A stretch of DNA of 64,000 nucleotides from Geosiphon pyriformis (GCA_016748015.1 JAAOMT010000778.1:66945-130944), one strand, 5' to 3'. Numbered from the stretch's first letter, positions 30,440-44,890 are shown. Made by a program: numbers and translations. The notes: generated from the letters alone by a model not told the origin.

Positions 30440-33400
30440 AAAATTTTGTTGATTATAAAAAGTTCTTTCCATTAACTAGAAAATTTTTTATCATAAACAT
30501 TGACTTTGTCTAAACAATATTTCAAAACTAAGTTACTAACACTTAAAAAAAGTGTTTTATAGGTTTTTTTCTTCTTAAGTTTTTTTTGGAACTGTTTTAT
30601 CTTTTTAAAAGCAATTATTTGTGCTTCTACCAAGGAGTCAAGAATGATACCAAGTTTTCTTTGCAAAATGTTTTTGTAATTCTCTATTGTGATTTCTTCA
30701 AAGGATATTGTTTCAATGTTAGTTTCTATTGGTAGTATTATTATTTATCTATAGAGCAAATAAAAAGATTCATAACTTGTTATGTTATGATTTACAGTTC
30801 TATAAGCAAACAAAACTAAAAGCAGTACTTTGTTTCATAAGTTTGTTTTTTTATTGGTTTTGGCTAAGGTTTTACATAGTATTTTATTGAAATATTTCAC
30901 TAGGTTATTTGTTTAAAAGTAGTAAGAAGAGAAAAGTTTATTATGTATTCTTATTTTTCTACAAAGTTCTTTAACCAGTGTACTAAAAAAAGTTTTTCCT
31001 CTATTAGATAAAAGTTTTTTGAAGCAGCCATGATGACAAATGATATCTTCATAAATAAAATTGGCTATTGAGACTGCTGTTTAGTTTGAAGTGGCTTTTG
31101 CTTTTACTTACTTTGTAAGATAGTCAGTAACTGTGATAATATATTTGTTGTTATCAGAAATTACTGTTAAAAGTTCAACAACATCTATACCAATTCTGTC
31201 AAATAGTTGACCAACAGAAATTGGATAGATATTTTCTTTGCAATTGGATTTTTCTCTTCTTTAACAAGTATTACAGGTTTTTATGTATTCAGCAATGTCT
31301 TTTTCTAAGATAGACCAATAATAATAAGCTAAAGTTTTCTGAATTGTTTTTGTTTTTTCAAAGTGTTCAGTTAATATATTAGTATATATATTGTAGATCA
31401 CAATTTCTTTTTCTTTAAATCTAATAACTCTTTGGAAGCAGTTAGGATTTTTTTTATTTTTTTTATATAATTGGTTTTGGCAGATCAAATAAAAATTTGA
31501 TTGTTTGCACAAATGTTTTTTTGCTGTTGAGTGTAGTTCAGTAGGTATTGTTCTTTACCCAAAAATTTTATTAATGCAGAGTAGTTATCCAAGTTTATTA
31601 TTGTGTTTGTTTATAAAAGAGTTACTAATAATTAAGTTGATTTGGTTTGAAAAGATTGTACTGTTACTGAATAATAAGTCTAAAGAAAGCATCAGTGTTT
31701 TAATAATTAGCTCTTTTACAATATTGAATGTCATAGTCAAATTTATTCAAGTAAAGTATTCAACAAGTTATTTATTTGTGTTCTAGCTTTTTTTTATTGT
31801 ACAGTCAAACCAAGGCTTGATGATCTGTTATTATTAGGAATTTTATGCCAAAAAAATATTGATTTTAATAACTAGTAGTCTAAACTATTGCTAAGCATTC
31901 TTGTTTAGTAACTGAATAGTTCTTTTCTGCTTGTGTAAAGATTTTACTGGCATATGCTATAGCATATTTTCTGCTATCTTCATTTTTTTGTGAGAAAACA
32001 GCACCAAGTCTATAGCCAGATACATTAGTGTACAGTGTTACCAGTAGAATTTTAGCTATTAATTAGCATGAAATTATCCTCATAATTTATATTATTAATT
32101 AGCATATATTATTATTATTTCAATTATTACTTATTAATTAGCCAAATTATTAAATATTATAATTTAATTAATAATCTGATTTGTATTATGGAAATTAAGA
32201 TAATCAAAATGCACAATATTTTGAACCATTTAAAATAGTCAAATTCGCCGAAATTGATAAAAATTGGCCAAAATAATCAATAATTTGTAGAAATAACTTG
32301 TAGTTTGCTAAAATATATCTTTAGTTTGCCAAAATTAGAACAAAGAAAAAAGTGCAAGTTCAAAGACTAGTACTACAACAAGTTGTATAAAAAAAAAACT
32401 TCTCTCTTGAAAAAAATATATCTTACTATCATATTTTACTATAGTATCTTATTTTAGATATTTTAATTAGAACAAATCATCTTTTACATATCTTAAATAA
32501 AAATTAAATATTCAAAAAAAACCAAATTTTTTAAATTATTACACTTGAAATTTCTTCAATACAACTAATATTTTGAAATTGATTAACTACTAATTTCAGT
32601 AATTTGTTAGTAACTTTAGGTCTAAATAGAAAACGTTTCTCTTGTTGGAATTTTATTTTCTTTACATTTCTTTTATTTTTCTTTTATTTTCTTATTATAA
32701 TCATTAGGGTAGTCTACAGACAAGAATTTTGTAAAAAAGTTGACTTTCACAGCAATATAACTACACATTTTTAGTGAGCTTTCAGACAAGCAATTCTTGG
32801 AAAAGAGTTGATATTTACTACAATATAACTACATAAAGTAACTGGCAAAAAATTGGCTATTCTACTTATAAGTCCAACAGTTCAAATTATAGGAAATAAT
32901 TTGAAGATAAATTCAGTTATTGGAAGTTCAACTACTCTCTTTAGTTGTAAATTTACAGCAAACAGACATTAACAACATTTAAGAAAAAAGACCAAAAATC
33001 TCCAATAACAACAAAATAAAAAGTTGGTTTAGGTCAGGTTGTTTAAAAATTAGTTCAATAACAAATTTTTTCTTTAGAATTTCAAAAGCTTTTTGTTAAT
33101 AAATGTCTCAATAATAATTGATATTTTTTCTGAATAGCTGATTAAGAAAAAATTTCATCTTTTGTAATAAGATAACCAAGGAACTGGGTGGATTAATGTT
33201 TAAAGAAAGATTTGATTAAGTTAATTTTGAGACCAGCATTTTTAAGAAGATCAAATACTTTTTGTAAATGTTTTAGGTGTTTATCTCAAGTTTTTGAATA
33301 TATTATTATGTTGTTTAAGTAGACTAAAACAAAGTTTTTTTTTACTAATTTAAACACTTTGTTTATTAGACATTAAAAAATAGAAGGAGTATTGGTAAAA

Positions 33401-35190
33401 CTAAAAAACATAATTGTAAATTTATAGGTGTCATACTTGGTAATAAAGATAGTTTTTTTTTGCTTTTTGAATCTATTTCTACTTGGCAGAATCTAGCAGT
33501 TAAGTCAATAGTTGAGAAAAAAGCAGCACTATTAAATTTGTTTAGCATTGTATTAATTTTGGAAAGTAAATACATATCTCTTATAGTGATGGCATTTAAT
33601 TAGTAATAATTAACACAGAAGTATAGAGTTTTACTTTTTTTGAATATTACTACAACTGGAAAAGCCCATTTACTCTTGGTTTCACGTATAAATCTAAGAT
33701 TTTTTATTTGGTTTATTTCTTTCTTAATGAACTTATTATTGTGTTAATTGAATTAATAAGATTTTAGATATATAAGGCAAGTTTTTTTAGTAGTGATAGT
33801 GTGTTGTATCACATGAGTTTGTTCAGTGGTATCACTTTTTTTTAAGATAACTGGCCTATTTCTAGCCAACAGATTTTTAATGTCTACTTTTTTTTCTTCA
33901 GAAAAGGATTCTTTTTGTTTTATTGTAAGGAATTAAATTTTAAGTGGTTTATTCTCAAAAGACTTCTGTACTTCTTTTAATTTTTTTCTGGGTATTAGGC
34001 TAATGAGTTTTCAATCTTTGTAATAGATTAGACAAAATTTGCATTTATTACTAAGAGAATACAGGAATTTATTACACTAGTATTAGGCATAAGAATCATG
34101 CTACCAATAACTGTATTTTGCTTTCTTGCCAGGTTTTCTATTAAAGATTTTTCTGAAGATATTATAATAGGGCCAGTGAATTAGCTTGTTATTTACAATA
34201 AATTTTTCTTTGTTAGCTTTAACATTATCTAATGGCTTATTATTGCTAATAAAAATAGTATAAGTAAGTTTAGCAGTTTTTTCTTGTTCTTCTTGATTTT
34301 TTTTATCATTGCTCTTTTCATTATCTGATTTATTTGATTGCTCATCTTTTTGATTCTGCTTGGTTATTGGAGAAGTTGTTTAATAACAACACTTAATTAC
34401 AATAAGCTTCTCATTACATCTAATAGTTAGTTAACAAAATTTATAGTCAAGTAGTGTTTTGGCTTTCTTGAGCCATTCATTGCCAACAATTATAGTGTAC
34501 TTTTTTGTTTCAGATACTTTTATGTTAGTTTCAATGCTAATGTCATTAATGTAAACAGAAACAGCTTTGGTTATACCAAGCCTTTTCTTTTTGTTACTGT
34601 GTATATTGGTTATTGGTTATTGGTTTAATTGAAGGTTTATTAATTTTTCTGCTAATTGCTTCAAAAAAATGTTTGACAATAATACTAACAGATAATCCAC
34701 TGTCTAAAATTAGATTAATAAGTAGCCAGCCACTTGGGCTTTGCAAATTAAAAGAGTAATATTGCTGTTATTAGCAAGTTCAGCTTGACAAGAGCACTTG
34801 TTGGTTTTTGGTGTCTTTTTCTTTGGAATCAAGGATTTGTGAAGATCTTTTCTGAATTGTGAATAGATTATTAACTGGCCAAAAGTAATATAAGCTGGAG
34901 TTTCTATAAGATCTTTGACAACAAAATAAGAACCAGATTTTTGTACAATTTTTGAAGGTTCCAGCTTTGGAAGATTCTTAAAAACTTTAGTTTTTGGTGA
35001 TTTATTGTTATTGGCAGTTGATGTGAATGCTTTGTTTAGATCTAAAACGAAATTAATTTTGGCTTTCTTTTTTTTTTGTTGATTTAAAGGTGTTGATTGC
35101 TAGTTTATCCATGTTATAGTCATTATCAATTAGATTAAAAGCATAAAAGGGGTTTTTTTTTAATTGGCTTGTATTTTTACCTTTTGGAAA
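30440..35190 (-). pseudogene. Decayed pol (PR, RT, RNase H, INT) of the old gypsy-type element
   Basis: Fragments align in order with the younger element: protease near 34680-34740 with an intact LILDSGLSVS core; RT near 33366-33800 (KINTMLNKF, FFSTIDLTARFCQVEID); RNase H split by the solo LTR at 32036-33010; integrase H2C2 zinc region at 31261-31512 (HFEKTKTIQKTLAYYYW, IKTCNTC); integrase C-terminal part at 30472-30666 (LDSLVEAQIIAFKKIKQFQ). Stops and shifts occur throughout. Confidence 0.75.
32036..33010. mobile_element. Solo LTR of a second LTR family inside the old gypsy-type element
   Basis: A 975-bp insertion absent from the collinear younger element starts TGTTACCAG and ends CCAATAACA, giving TGTTA..TAACA inverted ends. 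It is flanked by ACAG (32032-32035) and ACAA (33011-33014), a plausible target duplication with one transition. Flanking RNase H sequence resumes at once on both sides. It carries no open frame. Inside, a segment starting CAGACAAG at 32717 is repeated imperfectly at 32784 (period 67 bp). Confidence 0.7.
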
Positions 35191-36700
35191 TGCACCTATT
35201 AGTTTAAAGACTAATAAACAGTAGCTTTAACTAAGAGATCCTCTCCAAAAAAATTGATGTTGACATAATTGAATCTTTGATTGAGAATATTGTTGTTAAT
35301 AGTTCTGTTGTTTTAATTATTATTGTTTTTAGAAACTGGAAGAGACAATAGAGAATTGTTGTAATCTTTAGAAAAGTGTCTAGTTAATCCACATTAATAG
35401 TATACAAATAGATCACAATTTTGTTGTCTTTGATAAGAAAGTTGCTGGAACTAATTAAAATAGGACTCAAATCTGGGTTTTTGGAATTATTAATTTTTTC
35501 AGACTGCTTAGACTAAGAGCTCTAATAGCTGGACAAAATTGGCTGTAAGTTTATCTATTAATTGTTCATTAGAATTTAAAGTCTAGGCAGGGAAAGAAAT
35601 AACAGCCATTTAAGAAGCAGAAGCCATAACAAAAGCAAAAGCAAAAACTAAAAATGTGGATTCTAAGTACATCCTTTGATTGTTTTCAATTCATTAAACA
35701 AGTTTAATGACTATATTCATTGTTAGATTGTTTTTTAAAGCCAAGAGAGGCCAAAGAGCATATGAAAGATCAGTTCTTAATCTTTTTATAAAGGAATAAA
35801 TCTTTTGTTTTTCTGTTCAGTTTCTTTTAAAGTCTACTTACTTGATTAGCTTTCTAATTGCTTTGGCATACTTAATTACAACTTTACCAGAATTTTGGAT
35901 TTTTTTTTCTAATTTCATATGCCATTTGGATATCAAAATAGGAATTCTAAATTTTGTTTCAAACTAAGTAGTAAAAAAAGTGTTGTTTTTTCTAATATTT
36001 GTTGATATCTATTTAATAATTTTTTGCTGAGCATTGGTATTGGTTTCTTGTAAGAACCAAGTAACAGAAAAGTTTTAAAAATAGCCATCAACAATTTAGA
36101 ACTTGTATTTATTATTATATTGATTGGCTATAATAGTTCTTTTAAAGTCATCCAATTATTTAATTGGATTTTATGCATTACTTTTAAATAATAGTAATAG
36201 AGTGTTGTTTTTTTGCTTTAGAGCAGTTTGTATATCTTAAAGAGTGGCCAGAATGTTTGTTTATATAAGGTTATTAGTCATTAGTTAAGAAGTAACTGTT
36301 TGTGTAAAATGTTCTAATTCACTTAAGAAAAAATTAAAAACAGGTGCAGTTTAATAACTTTTTTTTTCTGTTTTAAAAAAGGTTTTAGCTAATTGGTGAA
36401 CAGCAATTCAGATGTGAATTTGGTAATTTAGGTATTCGAAATCAAGAAACTGTTATTTAAAGATTGTAGAATATAAAAACTGATTGATGTTGTTGTTTCT
36501 TTTTTTAAAGTTGTCTTTAAAATAAGCTTGGTTAAAATAATAAGTTGTATAGACTATATAAGTTTTAGTTGAATGCTTATTTAGGAATCAGTTTCAAAAG
36601 TTTTGGAATTGTGTACTAGATTGTTTTTTAATGAGAAAACAAATCAAGCAAGAGGACAAAGAATTGAGTTCAATAAAGTCTAGATCATTTTTGTTGTGTG
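35190..36700 (-). pseudogene. Decayed gag of the old gypsy-type element
   Basis: Sequence on the minus strand between the 5' LTR and the protease aligns in order with the gag of the element at 49839-57543 but with stops in every stretch. Recognisable points are the knuckle region near 35380-35410 and the Ala/Met-rich stretch near 35600-35650. The start is not resolved. Confidence 0.55.
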
Positions 36701-36800
36701 TTTCAAAGTGTTCTTCTGATTGTTGTAACAGGTATAAATAATCATTTATATAATAAGAAACAAAGTAGATTTTAACAATCTTATAAAAAACACACTTTTA

Positions 36801-37545
36801 TGTTATGAGTTGGAATAACAAGCTAATAGATAGCAAAGAAAAACAGGATTGTAGAATAATGGAAATAATCAAAAAAAAATTACAATAGAAGAGTAAATTG
36901 AATAAGTAAAAATTTAATACACATAATCAATCTTATAAAAATCACAGTTATGAATCTTTTCTGAAAATTTGAAGATAGAGGAATAGTCTGTAATTGTCAA
37001 CAAAATAACACTACTGCTATTATTCTATGTCTCAACTTGGCAATTCTTAGAATCAATAACAGATATCATTGTGCTTTTCAATTATTTTTTTATTTAATAA
37101 ATTACAAGAGCAAGCAATTGTTTCTTAAGCTAATTCTAATAATACAAATCAAGAAGGAAAAAAGATAAAGTATGTAAATGCCAACAAATAATCTTTTATT
37201 TCAAGATGTTCAGATACTTGAAGGTAAAAAAAAAGAATAAGTAATATAAGAAGAAGTAATTGATAGTGGATTTTATTTCATTACTTTGATTATGTCTTTC
37301 TATAGCTAAGAAATTCATTGCTTATATAGTTATTAAAAGTGGTCAATGACCAGATTAACAACTAGGTCAATAATTAGATTAATGATCAGATCAATAATCA
37401 GGTCAATGATTAGGTCAATAATTAGATCAATGTTCAAGTCAATAATTAAATTATTAATTACTATCTAAAAATAAGGTGGCTAATTATATGACATCAATAG
37501 CTAATACATGTAATAACTAATAAAAGTATGAGTTTTAATCATAAC
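36801..37545 (-). repeat. 5' LTR of the old gypsy-type element
   Basis: Begins TGTTATGAGTTGGAATAAC and ends GAGTTTTAATCATAAC; 745 bp, the longest LTR of the family in this window because of extra copies of the 12-bp unit at about 37342-37455. Confidence 0.85.
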
Positions 37546-38261
37546 AATAGAATTTATTTTAATATTATATATATTTATTATAATAAAATAAAATTTTTTA
37601 ACTATGTATTTATATACAAAAAAATTTGATTATTTATAAAGAATTATTAAAGTTTTATGCTGTTTTATATATGTTTTTATTTAGTATTAATGTTATTATA
37701 TTTTTAATATTATGTTTATTTTTACTTAGTATTTATAATAATGCTTTGTATATAATTTTGTATAAAAATATTGTATTTAAAAACTGATTGTTTAAAACTT
37801 ATGTGTTTTTAATAATAATAAATTTATTATAAACAAATTAGTAATATTTATTAAAAATATTATTAGTAATTATAAAATTAAAGTTGAATTGGTTTAGTTA
37901 ATTATAAAGTAATCTTAGAAAACCAAAATTGTTTAGTATTTGATAATTTTGTTTATTTTTTGGTTTAAAATTAATTTGTTTTATTATTTATTAAAACTAT
38001 TTATTTGCTAAATATTTATAAAATATTTGACATATTTTTTAATATGTATTTGGTTTGTTTTTTTTATACTAATATTAACAATATTGTTAAAATTATAATA
38101 AATTTATAGTATTGTCTTAATTAATTTAAATAACAGGTCATATATAATAAATATTTAATTAATATTTAATTTAAAACACTTAGTTTTTATATAGTATTAA
38201 ATAGTAGATAGATTTTATTTATTAATAATAATAATAATAATAAGTTTATAAATTAAATCTT
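37546..38261. other. A/T-only island with a short AAT microsatellite
   Basis: About 700 bp of A/T sequence. An (AAT)n run of about seven units lies at 38221-38243. No genes are seen. Confidence 0.65.
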
Positions 38262-38417
38262 ATATTTTTATTTTTTTTATTAAATACTTAACAAGTAAAG
38301 TTCAACTGCTATTTAGTATATAGAACCAAACTAAGTGACTCAAACTAAATACAGTTTATATTTTTACTATATGTAACCAGTCACTCAAGTCAAACAAGAC
38401 AATACCAAATTTTTATA

Positions 38418-41400
38418 TTAATATATGTATTTCTACCTAAACCAGAAAAAAAAACATTGTTTGCATCTATCAAAACTAACTGTAAAAAACTTTACTAGAC
38501 CAAGCAACCAAACTACTCTATCTAATAATATAGACATTATATAATAAAGCAAATCTGAAACCATACCATTATTTTTAATCAATTCAGCTTTTTTTATGTT
38601 TATTCTATATTTTGATCATACAAATTATATCTTAGTTCAATATAATTTTACTAAATGTTTCACATAATTAACAAGAGCAGAAGCTGTTTTTACTTTTTTA
38701 TTAAAAACTGTAACAGCTTTGGCATATCAGTTTTTTAGCACAAATTTTTTGCAAATTATTATATACAAACTTATGTTTAATGAACACTAAAAAAGTATTT
38801 GTAAGACAGCAGAAGAAAATAGACAGTAAGCATTCATCAATAATACTCATTTTTTAGAGGCTTTTGCTAAAATATTTTTTTAAATATTACTATTTTTAGC
38901 ACAAGTAAAAACATGATTAGATAATTCTACCTTATTATACAGCAAACACAGTACATTAAGATACATTTTATTATATAATCTCTTTTTAACTATTATTGAT
39001 AACTATCTGTACACAGTTTTTATTAAGTATATACACTAATTTACAGACTTTCTACTAATAAATCCAAAAAATATATGCAAATTAAAATGCCAAACTCTCA
39101 TAATAACTATCTAATCCACTTCCTTAATTAACATACTTGGAATTATATTATAGCCAGAACCAGTTTCTTATTGAGCATAACAAATAGATCTGTATAAATC
39201 ATGAACAAAATAACAAGTATTGTCAGACACAGCTATATTTTTAGTCATTATAAAACATTTTTAAATCCTAATCAGCAGAGAAAAAAAAAGTAAGCAGCCT
39301 TATTTGTTATTATATTAGCTTGAATATTGTCTGCAATATCTGAATAACTTTTAATCTTGATCTATATAACAAAAATTTTTTATTCTTAATTAAATTAACA
39401 ATATGTTTTCTTTTTATTTAACACTAATTATAGAAGTTAAACACAGCAAACAAAATCTTAAAAACACATATATTAATAGCAAATTGGCTATTCAGATATA
39501 AAACCACTATATAAAAAAACAAAACACATTTTAAAAACAATATAACAGTCTGCAATTTGGCCATTGTAGAGAACAAAAACCTATGTATTTTAATATTAAT
39601 ACTTGTATTTACAGCTGAAAAATAAGCAGTCATCTTACTAATAACTTTAATAGAACCAGCATTTTTAAAGAACTATTTATATAAATTTCAATAAAATCAG
39701 ATCAAATTTTAAGCAAGTTTTTTCACACATTAAAAAAATTTTTAAACCCCAAAATATCTAAACCAAGTAATCCATTAACATTAGCAGAATTAACCACCAA
39801 AAAATTTTTGTTAATTAAAAATTCAAATGCTAGTCTGAATTAATAAGACACAAAACTTTTTGGATCTAATTTTTTTTATTGATGAAATATTTTCCAACTT
39901 ATCACATTTTTTTTTGTTCAGAAGTTTGTTATTAAAAGCAATCTCAAACCACTTTAAAAAAAAAATAAAACTATAATACAAAGACTTTCCTAAAATATCT
40001 AACATCAAAAATTTATTAAGACTACAAAATGCATTGAACAAATTGTTTACCAAAGATAGATCATTGTTTAAAAAAAATTTTATCATTTCAGCCAAAAAAT
40101 TGTTTACTGAACTAACACATAACTTAACAAAAAACTGCAAAGAATTCAAAGAAAACCACTCTAGAATCTGCAAATCCAAAAATCTATGTTTAAACAAATG
40201 TCTAAAAATGTTTAATACAGTAGAAAAACAATTAATAAAGCTATTTTTCTTTAGACTGTACTTGCTCAAAGAGCTTCAAACTATACAAGGATGGATGATG
40301 TAAAGTCTTACTGAAAAAATTACATGGCAAACTGGTTTTGGTTTTAAGACCCTTTCTGATTATTACATTTCACTTACAATACACACTCAACAAAACAAAA
40401 CTAAATTATAATTGGTAACTAATTATAGACTGCAAAATAACTAAAACCAAATAAGAAAATTGCTTATTTATAATTGTTTTCTTCAACACCACATTAGAAA
40501 AAAAACCTAATGTTAGCATGAGCCTGAACCAAACTAGACTTAAAAAAACTTTTAGTTAACAAAAAAATCTTTAAGTACTTGTATAATTCACTTTTTTTAG
40601 CAATTAAAATTGGCAAACCACTAATTATTAATAAAGCAGTCTTAACACTCTAATTGATAAAAATAAGCACTGTTTTTTTATTATTAATCAAGATATTATT
40701 GACATTAAAAAATTCACTAGCAATATTTAAAATATATTGTGTAAAAGCTTGGCTACTCTTAATCCAAATTGTGTTATTAACAAAGGCACCAGTAGCAAAA
40801 AATAAAGTTTTTTCTTTAATAGTCTTAATTTTACCAGTTTTGATTACAAATCTCATATCAATTTAGTATTTACATAAGTGTTTATGTCTTTTGACTTTAA
40901 ACAAAAGTGGATTATAAAAAATTCTCTAAAAAAGAGGTGAAAAAATCTTACTTTGATCCAACTTATTATGTATCTTGTAATTATTAGAAAGCCCAAAATT
41001 AATTATTACTTTATTAATCTAATCCTTATATATGTTAGCAAAAAACTCAATAAACTGACTATATATCTTGATATGCTACAAGCTAGTCCTCAGGTAATAT
41101 TATTCTACTAAATTATAAGTCTTGTATATATCTTACAAAACCAACCAAAGTTCTTTATTTTTTTTTAGTGTATCTTTAACAACTGATCCAATGACAAAAA
41201 TAGAAGACTAAGTTAAAGTATTCTTTAATATTAAAAAATTATCACTGTAAAAAACATTAAATTTGCTATACACTAAAGATATCTAGTTAGAGAAAATCTT
41301 TGACAGAATTTTTTTAGCTGTTTTAATTAATACAATAGACCAGATGTTTGTTAAAATATTATTCTACTTATAAGATTTGAAAATTATTGAAACTTATGCT

Positions 41401-42850
41401 TTTTTCCAAGAAATTAGAACTATACTTAAAGTCAAACACAAATTCAACAACTTTAAAAAACATTTTAACACTATTTTTAAGAATATTGATTATTTTTTTG
41501 TCTATTTTTTCATGATTTCATTAATCCTAAGCTTTATTTCCTTAGGCTCTACAACTAATTTATTTTTAACCACTAGATAATCCAAAACAACTTTGCAAAA
41601 AGCCATTTTAGAATACTCTTTATTATTTGTTTCTTGTTAAAGCAAAAATTTTCTATATATTATTTAATTGCTTTTTAAATAACCATGTTTTCATATGTCT
41701 TTAATTCATAATACTTGAATTTTTGATACTCTTTTCTAACCAGTAACAAATGTTTAATAATATTTAGTAATCTTATATTATTTTGAATTATACTGGCAAC
41801 TTTAAATACTTTAATATTATCAATAATTAATCAAACTTTAATAAGATAATCAAATTTTAACAAATTCTTAAAATTCCATTTTTTCACAATCTTAACAATG
41901 AGCAATTTTAGCCTAAAAAATTTTGACAATTGTTTGTTTTTTAAGCAATCATACTTATTATATTAATATTTAAAGAACATTTTATTAGCAGATTGTATTA
42001 TAACTTCTTTCAACATCTTTTATATTGTATCTAAATTATTACAATTCTCTGTCTTTTTGAATATATCTGATACTGCCAGCAACTTATTACAAAAACAATC
42101 CTTAAATTGCATCTACTTGGCTTTACTTGTATTTTTTATCTTAAATTTTTATTGATTTTTATTGGCTTGCTTATAAATACTATTAAAATAAACATCCAAA
42201 AAACTATCCAAACCAACTGAAACTGAGATTGTCTTTTGATCCATATCAAAAAATTCTGATACAATATCAATCTTATGGCTTATAACTGCAAATATTAGGT
42301 TTCTATTTACAAATATAAAATCTAACACCTTTTTAACACCTCTAAAATTGCTTTAAGTAAAAGTTTGGCTAATAAATGTTTATTAAATATATTAACCAAA
42401 CTCAGATCTAAATAAAACTTGAAACTTATACTTTTCTTTAATCTATTCTTATTGAAATTCTCTTCCAAAACCACAAAAATACTGGAATTAACTGCTTTGG
42501 CAATAAAAAATTAATTTTCAATGTTTGTTTAAATTTAATTCCAAAAAAAACACCAGCATATAATTTCAAAATTGTTATTAATAGTTTATTTTTAAATAAA
42601 AGATAAACTGAAACAATTTTGCCTAAAATTTTATTAATCTTTGAGACATGCCAAGCCAAGAAATAGTTTATAATTATAGTTACCCCAGTACTAAAAAAAT
42701 CTTTATTTAAACCAAATATAAAGATCTGTACTCTTTTAAATTTATTTATTATCCAAGACCTAATATTAGATTTTAATTTAGTTTTTGTAATAATAGAAAT
42801 CATATTATCTGAATTAATATGTTATTAAACAACATTTGTCTGCTTAGTAG
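38418..42850 (-). pseudogene. Decayed LINE ORF2 (minus strand, second subfamily)
   Basis: Recognisable pieces in order: endonuclease at 42438-42803 (TKTKLKSNIRSWIINKF, LLFKNKLLITILKLYAG); reverse transcriptase catalytic region at 40650-40856, where the FVDD box reads FVNN (GAFVNNTIWIKSS); region after RT at 39823-40269; RNase H part at 39424-39633 (LYLNSQFAINICV). The two catalytic aspartates have both become asparagine by G-to-A changes. Stops are frequent. Confidence 0.75.
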
Positions 42851-43089
42851 GAATATTAATATTTTTAACATTACATATAGCAATTTTCTATACAAAATCA
42901 GTTATTAAGAAAAAAAAATGTCTGAACCAAGACCAAAATTGTTTATCTTGACTATAAAACCCAAAACCATATTTAAAAGACTCTACAAACTGTCCTTTAA
43001 CTTAAAAATAACTGATAAATCCAAAGACACTATATTTACAATTGTTTTATTATTAGTGGCTGCACCCAAATTCTTACTTATTACTATAT

Positions 43090-44794
43090 TTGCTCTTTAA
43101 TTCTGTGATAAAGAAGTCACTAATGACTAACATCTAGAATTAGACTGGAAAACTATTGGTTTAAGTACATTCAACCTCTTAATTAGCTTTTTAACTTGTT
43201 CTATAAGACTAATAAAACTGCACTTAAGAGTAACAAACTTATTATTCATTTTTACAAACACCAGTAGAAAAAATTTAACATTTAAAAATAAGCCAATACC
43301 AAAAAAAACTAAAGAAATCATATAAGAAAAAATATTAGCAACTTAAGTCCAAGTTTTTTTACCAAAAAAAACTAGATAAGCAATTAGTATTTGCTTTTTC
43401 TTATATATATTCACTAAAAAAATCTAATTCTAAGAATTAATTAATCTTTTACCATGACTACCTAGATTTTTACTTACTAAACACATACCAAAAACATGAT
43501 TAAATTGTTTACATTAAGCACAACAGACCAAAGAAAAACCAGTTCAATGCAAATTTACATTTTTGAAAATAAAAGTAAAATCAAAAGCAGTTTTTTTAGA
43601 TGTTTTATCAGCAAAACAAATTACAGTATATCTGTTATACACATATAAGCTTAGATTATGACCAATAAAACAAGTTTTTTTATCATATAAAACTGATAGA
43701 TCAGAAAAATCATGAGTATTTGTTCCAATAAAAAAAGTATATAACAAAGTTTGATAATAATTTTTAGACATCCATGTTTGTTTATTATTAACAGCCAATA
43801 TTACACATACAAATTTTTTTTTATGAGAACTAATTATTTAGATACAACCAAACTAGCAACATTAAATGATTCAAATTTAACCAAAATCTTTTGCTATAGA
43901 CCAATAAGTTGTATCTTAATTAACACAATTTTATTAAACTTTAAAAAAACAGATTTCACAACCAATTTTGAAAAATCAACAAAAATTTTCTTGATGATTA
44001 CTTTTCAATTTGTGTGACTGTTTATCTTTTTACATTTTTATTAATCAAAATTTTCTTATTAATAGTTATTTTTTTAGTCTTAATCAAATTAGATTCAGAA
44101 GTAAAGATAATCTAATAATATTTAAAAATTTTGAAGAAGGTAACATTTTTTCAAAATCATTAACACAATAAAATTTTTTTTTCATATTCAATAACTTATT
44201 ATTAACAGTTTTTTTAAATATAGCAGATAGTTTAATATCAAGCACAAAAAATTTTGTTAAATTAAAACTCTATTTTTTCAAGACATATAATTCAGTTGGC
44301 AGTAAATAATTGGATTCAAAAAATTTAGAATTGGAAGTGTTAAAATTTTGTCATTGTTATTGCTCAAATTACCAAAAGAAATTTTTTTAGACTGGCCGTT
44401 CAAAACATAAGTTTTGATGTATATTTTTCTAAACATGACTTTATCTATTATATTGTTTATTTCTAAAGCATTTGAATCTATATAACTGGTCTTTTCCATA
44501 ATTGTATTTTTTATGTTTTTTACATTTAAGATTTTATTAATACTTGTTTTTTTATTATTAACTTTACTACACTAAGATTTTTTGCAGCCATTTTTTTTAA
44601 TTCGCAACATATTAACAAATAAAAGACCAGTTGATAAGTTTATTATATTACCAATAGTTTCAAATTTTTTTAGTTTCTTGTATAAAAGCTTATAAGAGTA
44701 AATATTCTCAATACATGCTTTTTTTTAGTGACAAACCAAATTTTTAATTCAAACTTAAACCAGAATTACCAATAGAAAAGCTTATTAGTTTCAT
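43090..44794 (-). pseudogene. Decayed LINE ORF1 (minus strand, second subfamily)
   Basis: ATG at 44792-44794 (MKLISFSIGNSG) is the likely original start. Pieces include 44278-44499 (SFGNLSNNNDKILTLP), an RRM-like second block at 43544-43798 (LLYTFFIGTNTHDFSDL, NRYTVICFAD) and a C-terminal segment at 43127-43321 (LIEQVKKLIKRLNVL). Collinear with the ORF1 at 57646-59502. Confidence 0.7.
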
Positions 44795-44890
44795 AATAAT
44801 AAATATAAGTATAGAGAAAAAAAAACTGTAAAAACTAAAAAATAAGAAAAAAAAAAGTGTATTTTTTTGGTTACTCAATGCTCTTGTTGT

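Larger units (their letters stand above)
28953..37545 (-). mobile_element. Old Ty3/gypsy-type element, strongly decayed, with nested solo LTR
   Basis: Two LTRs (28953-29635 and 36801-37545) flank a minus-strand gag, protease, RT, RNase H, integrase and ORF3 order collinear with the element at 49839-57543. The flanks GATAG (28948-28952) and AATAG (37546-37550) look like a 5-bp target duplication with one G-to-A change. The internal region is extended by a 975-bp solo LTR at 32036-33010. On the plus strand, runs such as GGG in the younger copy read AAA here, so the element has lost much of its GC by transitions. No frame is intact. Confidence 0.85.
38262..44890 (-). mobile_element. Full-length but heavily decayed LINE on the minus strand
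   Basis: Read on the minus strand this has 5' UTR (about 44890-44795), ORF1, ORF2, the conserved LINE 3' UTR (about 38420-38290) and an A-rich tail. Its ORF1 matches the LINE at 45135-59617 better than copies 1 and 2 (for example NNNDKILTLPILNF against NNDNVLMLLLPKF), so it belongs to a second subfamily. Base composition is far more A/T than in copies 1 and 2. Ends are approximate. Confidence 0.8.

Noticed and set aside
31505-31786. Plus-strand frame of 93 codons with hydrophobic stretches
   Set aside because: It is antisense to the decayed integrase and RNase H region of the old gypsy-type element. The hydrophobicity comes from T-rich DNA.
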